DNA of 64,000 nt from Holacanthus passer (lineage: Eukaryota; Chordata; Actinopteri; Pomacanthidae): the NCBI GenBank assembly GCA_025331565.1, contig JAFREQ010000026.1, forward strand, positions 3,905,501 to 3,969,500, in the 5' to 3' direction. Shown in pieces: positions 12,194-23,800 of this stretch. A program made the position numbers and the translations under genes. How positions within the stretch are numbered: the first letter of the stretch is position 1; the number at the start of each line of letters is the position of its first letter. The notes beneath the pieces are model-generated. The model saw only the letters and a program-made list of their open reading frames with translations. It searched no databases and was not told the origin of the DNA.

Positions 12194-13794
12194 TACATTA
12201 TAAAGATGTTTTATTTTTGTTTTCACTGATTCATGTATTAACATCATTCCCCATGTTTTCACTTTTTGTGCTAAATTACCATTAAATTTTGAAGAAAAAC
12301 ACATTTACTGTGTGTTTGCATATTAATAGAAAATTATTTCAATAATCCTGCTTTTTATTTCCCTTTTAAACACATTTTTTTTGGAATAAAAAAACTTTAC
12401 ATATAAATTGTATTGTCCCTTTGTTATCGTGAGCATGAATCTAAATTGAAATGTGAAAGTTTTAAACACCTGATTTAACCTTAAACTGTCTTTAAATCTG
12501 CATGAAATGTCCTTTATTACATTTTTCAGCAGAATAACACACATGTAGATTTTCTATATGTCTATTGAATATTGAAACTGTATGAAAGAGTCATCATCAA
12601 ATGTAGTTCTCTGATTTATGTCATTAAAAATCATCTACAGGTCTGAGTTCAGCCTGTCCCTTTGAAAGAAGAGAAGTCTAAAGAGTTCAGGAGGACGACC
12701 AATTTTATTTCTTGAGAGGAAATCAGTTTACTGCCTCTTTATCTGAGCACCTTCCTGTCTGAAAGTTCCTGCTTCACCTTCACATGACCGTGACACTGTA
12801 ACACACGAGCAGCAGGAAACACACGACCCTGATGGACGGCTGAATACAAAGCTCCTCTTCCTGTGCTTTCTCTCTGACAGAGGGTTGAAGCACTTCTATT
12901 TTCCAGTATGATGAGAAAACAGCTGCACAGATTTAAGAGATGAATCTGATCATATTCTATATTTTTCTTATTGTCAACAAAAAGCATGAAAAACTCAAAA
13001 CCAACAATGAATTGATCCTCCTGACCTCAACTGTCTGACTGTCATCTGTGACGGAGCCTCATTATTGAGTCACTGCAGCATCAAATTAATCTTCCTCAGA
13101 AATCGTCCCCAACAAATGCACCATTTCACCCTGATAAAAACTACAGTGAGCAGCTGTTTTAAAAATGAAAGTCTTGTCTCGGACAGACCGGGAGACGAAC
13201 TGACACCCGCTGGTTTCGGCCTTTCACTTGATTTGATGACAAAAATACAGAATATCAGCAGCCTCGTCCTTTATTATTGTACAAATCCGGCAAAGTTGTG
13301 TGTATCTCAAATAAGGAATGATCCAAAAACACTTAATATTTATGCAAATGAGTGGAAAAGTATTGAATTGCCTAAAAAATTGCAAGTACAGTAGCTGGTA
13401 AATATCAGTGGAATGAAACAGAAACAAAACTGGTCTTTGGGTACTGAAGTCAGCTGATGACAGAAAGCATGAATCATATTCATTTGTGCACCAAATTGTC
13501 AGATTGATGTGACTGAGGACTCAACAAATTCTTTTTTTAAATATCAATGCATGTTTTTTTTTTTTTACTGATATCAGCTGATTTGGATTTCCATTTTGCA
13601 GAAGTGTGGAGTACAACAGGTTAAACCAACTGAAGGCGGATTTTAAAAATAGTTCATGATCATTTTTAATCAGTTGCTAATTTACCCATTGATAATGTGT
13701 CATATTCCTAGAAAAGAAAAACACAAACCAGTAGAAAAACAGTAGAAACCAGTATCAGTCAGTATTGCTTGATAGACAACAAAATCTGCAACTG

Positions 13795-13998
13795 TTTTGA
13801 TTATCAATTAATCCTTTAAGTGATTTTTGTGAGAATTTGATGGTTTTGTTCAACAGAATATTTCTCATCTCTTTGGGTTAAGAGAATGTATAACATGCAA
13901 TTTTCACTGTTTTCGTCAATTTTATAGACAAAACAATAAATCAATCAAGGAAATTATTGGCAGATTAATCGATAATGAAAACAATAGTTGCAGCCCAA
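13795..13998. repeat. MITE-like interspersed repeat, copy 1
   Basis: The block ends with a TTAATCGATAATGAAAACAA-type stretch followed by GTTGCAGCC, and begins with the approximate inverse (TTATCAATTAATCC). This matches a short non-autonomous element I recall as very common in teleosts. Related copies occur near 27147, 29838, 45555 and 46165 in this window. Confidence 0.5.
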
Positions 13999-14365
13999 AT
14001 GCCTTCATCCAATTCTTAATTTAGATGCAGACAGGTGAGAAATTAAAGGAAAAACCTGAATGAGTAGAGAAAGAGAATAAATGCAAATATTTCCACACAC
14101 ATGAATGAAAATGATGTGAATCAGATTGTCTGGCCTTCAGTCACCAGCTGAACGTCTGTGGGAGATTAACAGTTAATTAGACAAACAACAAAGGAGGGAA
14201 CATGTTTCATAAAGATGGTTCATCCCTCCAGTTGAGTTCAGAGACTCAGAGAATCTACATGTCAAGAAGCAGTGAAGCTGTCGAGGAGGCTCCTGGTGGA
14301 ACAACCTTGAGTTGTCACCCATCTGTACTGGTGGATCCAGCTTCCTACAGGTCTTTAATATGTAG

Positions 14366-14416
14366 TTAAAACTCAAAGTTAAATCATATATTGTATGATT
14401 TAACTTTGAGTTTTAA
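14366..14416. repeat. Perfect 23-bp inverted repeat (hairpin)
   Basis: Arms at 14366-14388 and 14394-14416 are exact reverse complements separated by five bases (TATTG). The arm core is AAAACTCAAAGTTAAATCAT. The element is about 400 bases downstream of the cars1 stop. No open frame or known RNA family is recognisable, and it may be a fold-back remnant of a small DNA element. Confidence 0.85.
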
Positions 14417-14768
14417 AATTAACTAAAAAAAACAAAATCAATTCAGTCCTCTAACTGACTGGCAGTGTTACAGAGCTTCAGTCAAAAACATCATTAATGT
14501 AAAAACATGTGGAGACACTGAGCTTTGTGCTTCACTGTCACACCACAAAACCTCAGCTACTGTCTTGTTTTTATTGTTGTGGAGAGGCGATGAGACGCAA
14601 ACAGAACAATGAGGACGTGTCTTCAGTTCGACTGAAAAGTCAATTTTAACCGTCATTCTGAAATTCACTGAGAAAAAAATAATCACGTGGAGTTTTTTAC
14701 GAGTTGTTTTCTGATCCAGAACAGATAATCAGGAGACAAGCGGTGACCCAGCATCTCTGGCCTCAACA

Positions 14769-14774
14769 TTTATT
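14769..14774 (-). terminator. Polyadenylation signal of cars1
   Basis: On the minus strand AATAAA lies about 50 bases after the cars1 stop codon (14822-14824), implying a very short 3' untranslated region. Confidence 0.7.
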
Positions 14775-14821
14775 CTGCAGGCGTTCTGGAGAGTGGATGG
14801 CTTGGACAGCTTGTAAACACA

Positions 14822-17800
14822 TCAGTTGCCATTTTGGTTCATCTGAAGATACTCATTGTGTAATTTTTCCTGGGTCTCGTAGAGCTTGCGCAGCTTCTTG
14901 GCTTGTCCTTTGCTCAGCTCCTTCCCTTCAACATCATGAGTGGGGAAACCCTGTTTAACAACAACATCAAGTTTCAGTTTCAATGTGCCGCAAATATGAA
15001 CCCAATTTCCAGAAAACTGGCAAAAGAAAACTGTTTTTTAAATGTACGTTCCCCTCGAAAGAGCAATTCAATGAAGCTCTAAACTTTAAAAACCTGAAAC
15101 TTGAAGTGAACGAGAGGTTTACCGTTTCATCAAATTTGGAATACTTGTCAGTTTCTGCACGGAACATTTCACAAGGAGGGATCTTCATCTTTGCCAGTTT
15201 CGCCATCTGAAACAGGGAAAGAAATGAGTGAGTGAACATGTTGACTGTCAGTGAAACAGAAGGAGAGAACTAAACCTCGACATGGAACCAGCAGAGTGAC
15301 CTCTTGTTCTTGTTTCTTCCTGGCAGCCTCTTCCTTCTTCCTTTTCTTCTCTTCTTCCATCTGAGAAAGACGAGGTAACCATGATATTAGAAATGATTAA
15401 GTTGATAAAAACTCCATGCTGGTTTTACATGTTGTCCTCTGGTCCAATCAGACAGAAACGTTTTCTTTGTTGAGAACAGGGATCGTCAGCAGTTACAGAC
15501 TGTTGACACGTGGCTCGTTTACTTGGCTGCCACTTCCTGTAACTTTAACCATGACAGACACGACAGCGTTTCCACTCCTCCCTCACCTTCTTCTTCTCCT
15601 CTCGCTCCTTCAGTAATGTCTCCTTGTCCACCAGCTTCACCACAGTAGGCAGACCTGAAACACAGTCACTGTTCCATCAAGAGTCATTCTCACTGTGTCA
15701 CATACTAAAGTAACATATGTGACAATAGTGCCGTAACAGATGAAGCTAATATTGCAGTTTTCAGCCCCGTTACCTTCGTGATCTTCCAGCCGGACTCCCA
15801 GCTCCGGTAACGTCTCATCACGGACGACATCACACAGCTGCAGCAACTCCATCACTAGAAAAGATTAAAAACGGACTTAAATAATTATATATACACTGAG
15901 AATATAGAATATTTAATACTGACTGAAGTAACACAGACATGAGGAAAATCAAGTTTACATCATGGTTTTTCTAAAGCTCCCAACAGACCTCCATAATAAG
16001 ACTCTGAAGATAAATCTGAAGTGTTTTGATATTAAGACAAACGTTTTGACACTAACATATTTTAAACGAAGGTAAAAGCAGAGCAGAATTTTAGCATCTT
16101 TGGACAATCAAATGAAAACACAGGTTGTTACCTTTCTGTTCTCTGGCAATTTTTCGGACACCCTCTCTGAAGTCCGACAGCACCGTCAGGTACGGCATCA
16201 CTGTGCTCTCCAGCTGGCAAACACAGCAGCGACAACATTTTACTGCATGAGATTAAAAATGTAAATCTGACAAACAAATAGAGCCAAAGAACTTGCACAG
16301 CACTTTTCTAGTCTTCATAGACTCGAAGCGCTTCACAAAGCGAGCCAGCTTTCACCCATTCACACTCAGTCATACATGGTGGCTGGTTGGACTCTGGCCA
16401 CCACTAACCATGCGCACACACACACCTCTCACACACTCCACCTCCTGAGCCACGGAGCGGGACGTAATGTGTGTGTTATGTAACAGTGAAACCAGAAAAC
16501 TTACGTCAATGCTCTGACTTCGTCCTCCCACTGGGAACCCGATGGACTCAGATTCTTCAATGGCACCAAATATCTAAATGACAAGAGACTCAGTTACACA
16601 TATTTCAACTCCACTCATTTTTTATGTTACCAATTCTAATTATTAATAATAAATAGCTAAATTATTGACGTGACTCAAACATCAACAGTGTGTCCGAAAA
16701 TTAATTCATACAAGAGTTAGTGTGAAGTTGCTCTTTGATTCTAAACAATTCTACAGTGTTTATTACAAAGTGTTGTCTGTCAGAATCAGCTGGATGATGA
16801 AGGCAGTAAAAGCGAGCTCACCTTCAGCATGTTGGTGAGATACACAGCGATACTTTCCACCAGCATGCGGTTGGGCTTCAGCTTGTTGCTCTTCCTGCTG
16901 GCGATGTAGCTGTTGCTCTGGCTGACCAGGACTCTCATCTCCTCCATGGCGCTGCGAGTGTCCACGTTGTCACACAGAGCCTCGTGCACGGCGGACTTCC
17001 TGTCATAGAAACTGGACGACACAATAAACATCGGCTTTTAGTGGAGAAACTTCAGTGGAGCTGTGGTGCTGCTCAGTCAGTGAACACGCAGGTTGTTTTT
17101 TATTAAAAGGACTTTTCTGGATTAAGATCTTCAGATGTCACTTACTTTGAAGATAGAGCAACTATAACTTTTCATTGTGTCTAGATGCTTCTCTTTTTCG
17201 AGCCGGCCACAGCATCAGCAATAACCACAAAATATGACACCCAAAATAAAATTCTCTAAAGAAAAATCTCCTCTTGCTTCCTTTAAACTGGTTCATTTAC
17301 TGTTTACAGCCAAACTTTGCTCGGGAAAATAGAAACACAAGCTCTTCTGGTCTGTGTGCCGTAAATTATTTCACCTGATTTTGTGGAGAATCAGACGAGC
17401 TGGCAGACATTAACAGAAACTATGTAGAAACAGCCAGTGTTCTCTCTGATGGTCTCGTTTGCTTATTTAGGTCATCCAGAGGCATCAGTATCAACTTGAG
17501 ACTGTTTCATAACCAGTTTGCAGTTTGTTTAAATGATCTGTTTTGGAGGATTTCAGGAGGTTTATCTGCTCAGAGTCTAATGCATCACTCTCAGGTTTAC
17601 TCTCACCTGTTGTTGAGCTCCACCTCTGCTGCCTCCCACTTCTCAAACTGACCTGTGATGTCAGTGGGAGTTCGCAGTATGTCCTTGACATTCAGGAAAA
17701 ACTCCTGAGAGAAAAAAAAAAAAGCACAAAACAGCAGATTAATAGAAAATAGAGACAAACGTACCAAACTAAAGCAAAAAGGCTCATTTGTCACATCGTC

Positions 17801-20800
17801 ACGTACATTCATGAACTTCTCGTACTGGACGGCCGACTCCATCGTGTTGGAAGAGTAGTCCAGAGTGTCTTTCCAGGAATGCATCAAGAAAGCCAGACGG
17901 AGCTGTCGAGCTGCAGGAGGAAGAAAAGAGGGCAGTTAAAAGAATGAAGTGCTGCCTTCATTTATCTGACGCGGTTTTATGTCTCTGGACTTGAAGCATT
18001 TTGAACATTTTGGTGAAGCCATCAATCGATGATGAGTCACACAAGAGAAACTGCTGAATCTTGAGGGGAGTCGACAGGGTTGTATCAACGTCCACATGAA
18101 GCTCTGACACACATGGAGATATTTCTGATGCAAATTACCAACAAACAAAGGCCATGTGTGAATATATTAGTGAAAGTTAGTAGTAGTTGATTGTAAACAT
18201 ATCAAATAATTTAACTATTAATATTTATTAAGTGTCACTTGCTCCTCCAGCCACATCACGCTGGACTGAAGCCATTAAAAATAACTGGGGGAACAGAAAA
18301 GTAAGACTGCGTGAAGACGAGGCTGCTCTTGACTGTTCACTGAACAAGAGACGGATATAAATGTTCCCATAATCCACCTAAAAACAACTGTTTACAACAA
18401 CAGTCTGTTCATGCTTCATTTAACTTTAACTGTTTTTATCACATGACTTAGTTATTCTGACCTTAAAAGTTGACTCAGTCCTCCGTCCATTAATACAAAC
18501 CAAGCTGTTGGTACAATGGACAAAACTTTAACATCTAAAAGACCAACAATCCACCTTCTAAAGGTTTTGTGTTTATTCATTGGGCTGAAGGTCGGTGTTT
18601 CATTTTAACTTGCTGATGTGAGTGACTGGATGTAAGAAGCAAAACTTTCAGTGTCACTCCACTTAAAGTAGAGACAGACAAACCATTAAAGTCCATGAGT
18701 GTTTGGACATTTTGTGCCAAACTATTAGGAAGTGGTTGCATAATGTAATAATGGTGCATTTATTTAATTTAGTTTGGCTGAATGACCTTCAGTTGACACC
18801 GCAGACAGAAATATTTCAGGTGTCAACATTAACAACTTCCAGCACAACCAGGTGAGTCACCTGTGTTCTTCGCCAAGGCGTCTTTAATAGTGATGAAATT
18901 CTTGAGAGACTTTGACATCTTGCAGCCAGCGATCGTCAGGTGGCCGGCGTGCAGGAAGTATCTGACCCAGTGATCATTCTCAAAGAAGGCCTGTGAGGAA
19001 AAGAACCAATGTTGGTTAAAATCTGATTCTACTTTCTATTTGTCTTTGAATCACTACAGTTAGAATCTGTATGATCAATGTTTGCAGTGTGTTTTACGAA
19101 CACGCAGCATCCATGTTTCAAACTTGGGCTGGTTAAAGCACTTGAAAGACAAACAAGATAATAATGACAATAAAAGACTTTGCTTTTGTACCTCAGACTG
19201 AGCCAACTCGTTGTCGTGATGGGGGAACCGGAGATCAAACCCTCCACCGTGGATGTCCATGGACTCTCCCAAGATGGAGCCAGCCATGGCTGAACATTCA
19301 ATGTGCCAGCCGGGCCTTCCCTGTTCACAGGAACAGAAACAATAACTATTCACCAATCATTCCAAGAAGTTCTTCATTTTCAACTTTCTGGAATAAAAGT
19401 GAATCCATAATCCCGGCAGTTGAACAACACAGCACGTTCAGAACGAAGTCTCACCTTCCCCCATGGAGAGTCCCATGAAGGCTCCCCAGGCTTGGAGGCT
19501 TTCCACAAGGCAAAGTCATTGGGGGACTTTTTCTCACTCAATCTGTCAGCAGAGATGCTCAGGTCACCTTCAGGGACAGACGAGGTGCAGGAAAGGTTCA
19601 ACTGTGTGCATTCATGTGTAAGATATGAGCATTTCTGACGTTGGCGGCTTTTAATGATCATATCAACGAAGACACCAACGCTGCACCAGGATTGTTTCAC
19701 TTTCCTACACACAAAACTTACACCACCAGAATAATTTGAAAGCTGCTGTAATCCCATTAAAACTCTAAAAAACGTTAGTTGAAATGTAGAAAAATGTACC
19801 TTCTCCCTCTTGTAAAGCTTTCTGATCTCCTACGGCCTCTGGCACCAGTTTGGCATACGAGTGCTGAGGACTGGCATCAAACTTCAAGGTGTTAAAGTAG
19901 ACAGAGCTGTTTGATTCATACCTGTAAACATCAGAAAGCCAAATATTTAAAACTATACTTTTATAACCTAACCATGTGGGTGAAATACGGATTGTCAACA
20001 CTGGCAGGTTCTTACTCACCCGTAACCATTTGAGACAACCTTCTTCACAAAGTCCACGATCTCGGGCACATATTCACTGACTCGAGTGAGGACGTCTGCA
20101 GGAAGAACCTGGAAGCCATAAAGACAATTAACGCCTTGCTTTGTTTCCGTCTGACCAGGACATTCGAAAGCCGTCTGCCTTCATTCTGCTTACGTTCAGA
20201 GCCTCCATGTCTTTATGGTACTCTCCCTCCCAATATTTAGGCAGAATGGAGAAGATTGAATTCTCTGTGACTTGACTTCCAAACTGTTTGTCCAACCAAT
20301 CAGCCAGCAGGTCCTTGGAATTCTCCAACAGCACCTTGGGAAGAAAGACAGAGAAAATGAAAGCCTGGAAATAACTAATCAGTTTATTGCAGTCTACATT
20401 GTACTGCTTATTTTTTCCAAGTCATTGCTCTCGTGCCACATTTAACCTGCTGATGTAAGTGACTGGATGTAAGAAGCAAAACTTTCAGTGTCACTCCACT
20501 TAAAGTAGAGACAGACAAACCATTAAAGTCCATGAGTGTTTGAACATTTTGTAAAGTGCAAAACTATTAGGAAGTGGTTGCATAATATTTAATGGTGCAG
20601 TTATTTATTTAGTTTGGCTGAATGACCTTCAGTTGACACCGCTGACAGAAATATTTCAGGTGTCTTCAGCATTAACAACTTCCAGCACAACCAGGTGAGT
20701 CACCTGTGTTCTTCGCCAAGGCGTCTTTAATAGTGATGAAATTCTTGATCAGTGTATCACAGTGTACATGTGTTGTATATTCTTTCATGTCATTGCTTTC

Positions 20801-23800
20801 ATGCCACATTTAACAATTAAAATTGAAAAAATGAAAGTACAGATGACTCAAGCGAAAGCATGAGGCTGAAAATAAAATATGAGATATTGTGTATTCCAGT
20901 TCAAATGAGACTAAATAAATTCAATCGTTCTAACAATGTTCACGCTCGCTACTTAGCTCTTCTTCTATTTATTGCAATTAAACTGACAATATTAAACACA
21001 GATCAACAATACTAAGTTGCAAATTAATAAATACATTACTTTATTTGATATATGATCATTCACCACAAAATGTCCGAGGTCATCATTTAAAGACACGTAC
21101 AAGTGATGACTCTTTATCACAGCCACAGACCACAGACAGACGTGAACAGCCTGTCTGCTCAGTCTCACCTGGGCCAGAGGTTGTACGACCTCTTCAGCTG
21201 CTTTGCCCTCCATCGCCGCCTGCAGGGGCTGCAGAGCAGCTGCAACAGCAGCATCCAGCCTCTCCAGCATCTGCTTCTTATCTGGGTCTGTCGTCGAAGC
21301 TAAATGAGCCTGAAAGGGCTGAAAATAGCAAGACGAACATAAACGTCAATAATAGTAATCTGAAGTTTTTTGGTAGAGATGCACAAGTATAATCATCACT
21401 ATCACTATTACTGTCTGTCTAGTCACAGACATTTGTTGAAGTGTGTTACGGTTCATCTGATATTTCACTGCCTCACAGGGAAACTTGCCTTGTGAACGTC
21501 AGAGCTAAGATGTGGCAGCAGAAAAGAGGTTTGAAACAACATTTTCTTTAATGACAACAATACTTGGTGTGACGGTCTGTTGTTATTAAATTAAATTGGG
21601 GTTTTTTTAAAGACATGCAAACTAACACACCCAGCAGGAGTTTGGCTGTTGAACATGTATGACTGCTATTATCATTGTACTAAGAGCTAACAGAGTTTGC
21701 TCTCACCCCTCTGGCACTCAGGACATCCTGCAGGATCTGAGCCGCTTGTGGCTGCTTCTCCTTGTACTGGTCCAGAAGGTAGTTCTGTCGAGCCCGTTTA
21801 ATGATCTGAAAGAAACAAATACCAACATAAAGCCCACACATGCCATCTCATGGCCTTAAACATGAAGTATTTTAAATATGAAATATTTCATTCTATCCTG
21901 ATGCAAGGACCCTAAATTCTGTTCCTTCTATACAGACAAATGCTTTTCAGATGGTGTCTAGAAAATGAAAATATGAGGAGAATACTGATATATTATATTC
22001 TATTGTATTGAGAAGTGTTTGATGTCTTGTATTAAAAACTGTTATTGGCAAGAAAACTTATCCTTCATGTAAAGATGAAAGAAAGACTCTCGACAATCAC
22101 TTTGTTAGAAGTCGTGACTGTAAATAGGCGAGCAAACAAATGATTACGAGAGAAAATGGTCTATATAAAAGTCAGATCTAGAAAAATCATGTCACGTTCA
22201 TGTCATTCATTTAATTTTCAAAAATGTCCAAACCAGTGAAGAATATAAACCTTTCTCATAAATGATACTCACTTTGTCATCTATGTCTGTGATGTTCATG
22301 CAGTAGAGGACGTCGTACTTGAAGTAGTCCCTCAGTACCCGTCGCAGAATATCAAAAGATATGTAGGACCTGCGATTAGAAGATAAAATCTTGTTACGAC
22401 AGAACAAATAAAGCAAAGAATATGTTTACAGGAAGAGGCCGTTTGTACAATCACAGATGAAATGTACATGTTGAATCCTTTCATTGGGATCTGTTTACCT
22501 GGCATGTCCCATGTGTGAGGCATCATACACTGTAGGTCCACAGCAGTACCACGTTACTTTATTCCCTTTCTGAGGAACGAACGGCTCCTGAAACATACAA
22601 GGACACAAACAAGCTGCATGACGTTTCCTGTCGTAGATGGAGCCTCTGCTCATGACGACTGACAGATAGTTTGAAGATCACTTTCTACATAGAACCTGCC
22701 AAGGACTTGACATCTGCCTCCAACCAACCTTTGCTCTGGTCAAACTGTTGTAGAGTCGAAGCTGGGGAACATCTGTTCCTGCTGGTGGAGACCAGGAGGC
22801 TGAACCCGCTTTCCTTTCACTGAAATTTAAAACAATTACTGTTAGAAAAGGTTTATCTAAACAGAAAGCAAAGATTCAGATTAGTCAAGCTGGAACCAAT
22901 GGGATCAGCTGGAGAAGCTGAAATGTTACAGTTACAGTTACAGTTCTGGCATTAGATTTTTGTACTGTTCATTGCTTTCCTGAGGCTGCGACAGAGGTAA
23001 AATCCATGTGTGTGCAGCAACGGGAAAAAGAAACCCGCCACAAAATTCAAGTTATTTTCCTTAAACTAATTTAAGCCAGAGACACAGAGCAGATCTCGTA
23101 AATTAGCAGAATTAAAGAATTAAAGTTTCCTCTGCTGTTTTAAACTTGTGTAGTGACGAATGTTGTCTTTTATCACAAAGCTGTAGATTCAAATTCCTTC
23201 CTCTCCAAAGTCAACACATCACTGAACAGGAGAAAAATCAACTATCTTCAGGAGCTTTATTTTCAATTTTCCCAATTAAAGCTTAAATTGGGAGCGTGTC
23301 CATTTTTTTTTAAATCAATATGCTTATTTGCTCCTCTTTTCAGTAAAACACTTGCAACAGGCAACAACATTCAGCTCAAAGTGTGAGAAATGAGCAAGCG
23401 TGAGGTTATTCGGGCCGTTCCAAACTCAGGACAAGAGACAGAATCAGCTCATTTGATTTGTCCTTTAGTCAGATGCCACGAATGTGAAGGATCATGTTGC
23501 TGTCAAAGGAATGCAGCCATACATGTTCAATTAAGGAACATATACTGTAACGCCAGGAGAAAATGAGTTGTCGAAGCCAAACACCCAGCGGGGACAGGAC
23601 ATAATACATTCAAGTTTCTGAACACATGCAGTTTGCAAAGAAATGAGATCTCATTTCCTGCAAGTTCACAAGTCTCACTGTTCTTATGTGTCTTCAGCCA
23701 TTTCAACTGGGTAGGTGTGTCTTTAAAGCAACATGTCTGTGGGCAAATCTGACAGGAAAAGTGGTTCGTCCCAGCTGCCGTCGTTTTGTTTAAACAGTGA

